DNA from: BP-133 sp040756995
Lineage (GTDB): Bacteria; Actinomycetota; Acidimicrobiia; IMCC26256; BP-133
Direction: 5' to 3'
DNA length: 24,678 bases
Assembly: GCA_040756995.1 (NCBI GenBank)
Contig: JBFLYK010000080.1
Location: 1 to 24,678 of the forward strand
Part shown: positions 23,939 through 24,678 of the stretch, piece after piece
Layout of the letters: every line of letters begins with the position of its first letter
Numbering within the stretch: position 1 is the stretch's first letter
Made by a program: the position numbers and the translations under genes
The notes under the pieces: generated by a model
The model's input: the letters and a program-made list of their open reading frames with translations, nothing else
Told to the model about the DNA's origin: nothing
The model's database searches: none

Positions 23939-24678
23939 GGAGCTCTACGGCCTCCCGCTCGAGGAGTTCACGCCGGCCCGTGACGCGCTGGCGAAGGAGC
24001 TCAAGGCCGCCGGTCAGAAGGATGAGGCGGCCGAGGTCAAGCGCCTCCGCAAGCCGGCGCTGGCCGCCTGGGCCCTGAACCGGGTGGCCCGGGACGATCC
24101 GGAGGCGATCCAGCGGCTGCGGGCGGCCGGTGCCGACCTGCGGGCCGCCCAGGAAGAAGCCCTGGCCGGCGACGCCGTCCGGCTGCGGGACGCCGGCCGG
24201 GCCCTGGCCGAAGAAGTCGACCGCGTCGCCGCCTTGGCGGCCGACGCACTGCAGGCCGCCGGCCGTGCCGCCAGCGCCGCCCAGCAGGAGAAGGTGGTGT
24301 CGACCCTGCGGACGGCCGCCATCGACGACGAGGCCGGCGACGCCCTCGCCCGCGGCGTCCTCGTCGACGAGCTCGAATCGACCGGGTTCTCACTCCTGGG
24401 CGCCCCCGCCGGTGACCTCACCGCCCCGACCAGGCGGACAGCGGGCGACACGGGCGATGGCCGGCGCGCCGTCACCCCCCGGCCAACCGCCGAGGAGCCC
24501 GACGGCGACGACAGAGGCCGCGTCGCCACGCTTCCCGGCGCCCAGCGGGCGCCGAAGACGCCCAAGCCGAGCAAGGAGGCGCTCGAGGCGGTGGAGGCCG
24601 CCCGCCGGGAGCTCCGCCGCTGCGATGCCGAGGCGGAGATGGCCGCCACCCGGGCCCGCCGCCGGGCCGAACGGGCGG
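23913..24678 (+). CDS. Ku-adjacent Ala-rich coiled-coil-like protein, partial
   Basis: The frame is open for 255 codons from a GTG at 23913 to the right edge, without a stop. The N-terminal part (ELYGLPLEEFTPARDALAKE, then RLRKPALAAWALNR) is the most distinctive region. From about residue 65 the protein is Ala/Arg/Glu-rich and strongly helical. A Pro/Gly/Asp-rich linker (about 165-215) is followed by another charged helix that enters the edge (EAARRELRRCDAEAEMAATR). I believe similar proteins occur next to Ku in other actinobacteria, but I cannot name a function. The GTG start lies inside the end of Ku (26-base overlap) with no clear Shine-Dalgarno, so it is probably translated by coupling to Ku. 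A coiled-coil partner or structural factor in end joining is possible, but this is context only. Confidence 0.75.
   Translation, partial: MAASARAPEELYGLPLEEFTPARDALAKELKAAGQKDEAAEVKRLRKPALAAWALNRVARDDPEAIQRLRAAGADLRAAQEEALAGDAVRLRDAGRALAEEVDRVAALAADALQAAGRAASAAQQEKVVSTLRTAAIDDEAGDALARGVLVDELESTGFSLLGAPAGDLTAPTRRTAGDTGDGRRAVTPRPTAEEPDGDDRGRVATLPGAQRAPKTPKPSKEALEAVEAARRELRRCDAEAEMAATRARRRAERA

Overview
The window is very GC-rich, gene-dense DNA with GTG and TTG starts used beside ATG. It carries a GAF-ANTAR protein, an LPXTG-anchored surface protein, a Ku homologue with a Lys/Ser tail, and RsbW/PP2C-type signalling proteins. Together these point to an actinomycete, plausibly a metagenome-assembled Acidimicrobiia-like lineage; this placement is inference, as there is no rRNA or tRNA gene to fix it. 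A run of exactly 100 N shows that this is a scaffold.

Left part (1-9730). A partial lipoprotein gene leaves the left edge on the minus strand. It is divergent from an acetoacetyl-CoA synthetase gene (TTG start, strong Shine-Dalgarno) with a hairpin-rich leader. A GAF-ANTAR RNA-binding regulator follows on the plus strand and converges on a class I/II aminotransferase. A 1,314-residue secreted, cell-wall-anchored protein (5011-8955) has five tandem SpaA-like repeats, DUF5979- and DUF11-like domains and an LPRTG sorting signal. It converges on a conserved protein that I cannot name.

Central block (9826-22563, all minus strand, read from right to left). It starts with a giant cytosolic hybrid histidine kinase whose N-terminal half is a tandem array of about 12 HAMP units (276-bp period). 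Next come a REC-kinase-like protein that has lost its phosphoacceptor histidine, a REC protein fused to an RsbW-like ATPase, and a GAF-PP2C (SpoIIE-type) phosphatase. Two of the three junctions are 4-bp start/stop overlaps (ATGA and GTGA), so this looks like one translationally coupled relay. Only 41 bases further on begins an exported redox set: a di-heme cytochrome c peroxidase (MauG/CcpA family), a small CHRD-domain protein with a His-rich tail, and a galactose-oxidase-like copper radical oxidase with all its metal and cofactor residues. The block ends in a strong intrinsic terminator. An oxidase that should make hydrogen peroxide next to an enzyme that should use it, downstream of a stress-type relay, is the most interesting arrangement in the window.

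Right part (22564-24678). A divergent intergenic region with a long imperfect hairpin and a second perfect one precedes Ku, the DNA-end-binding protein of non-homologous end joining. Its 3' end overlaps an Ala-rich coiled-coil-like protein that runs off the right edge.

The N gap lies inside the HAMP array. The 40 bases on either side of it are identical, and collapsing them restores the reading frame, so the kinase is probably intact but its true number of HAMP repeats is unknown.
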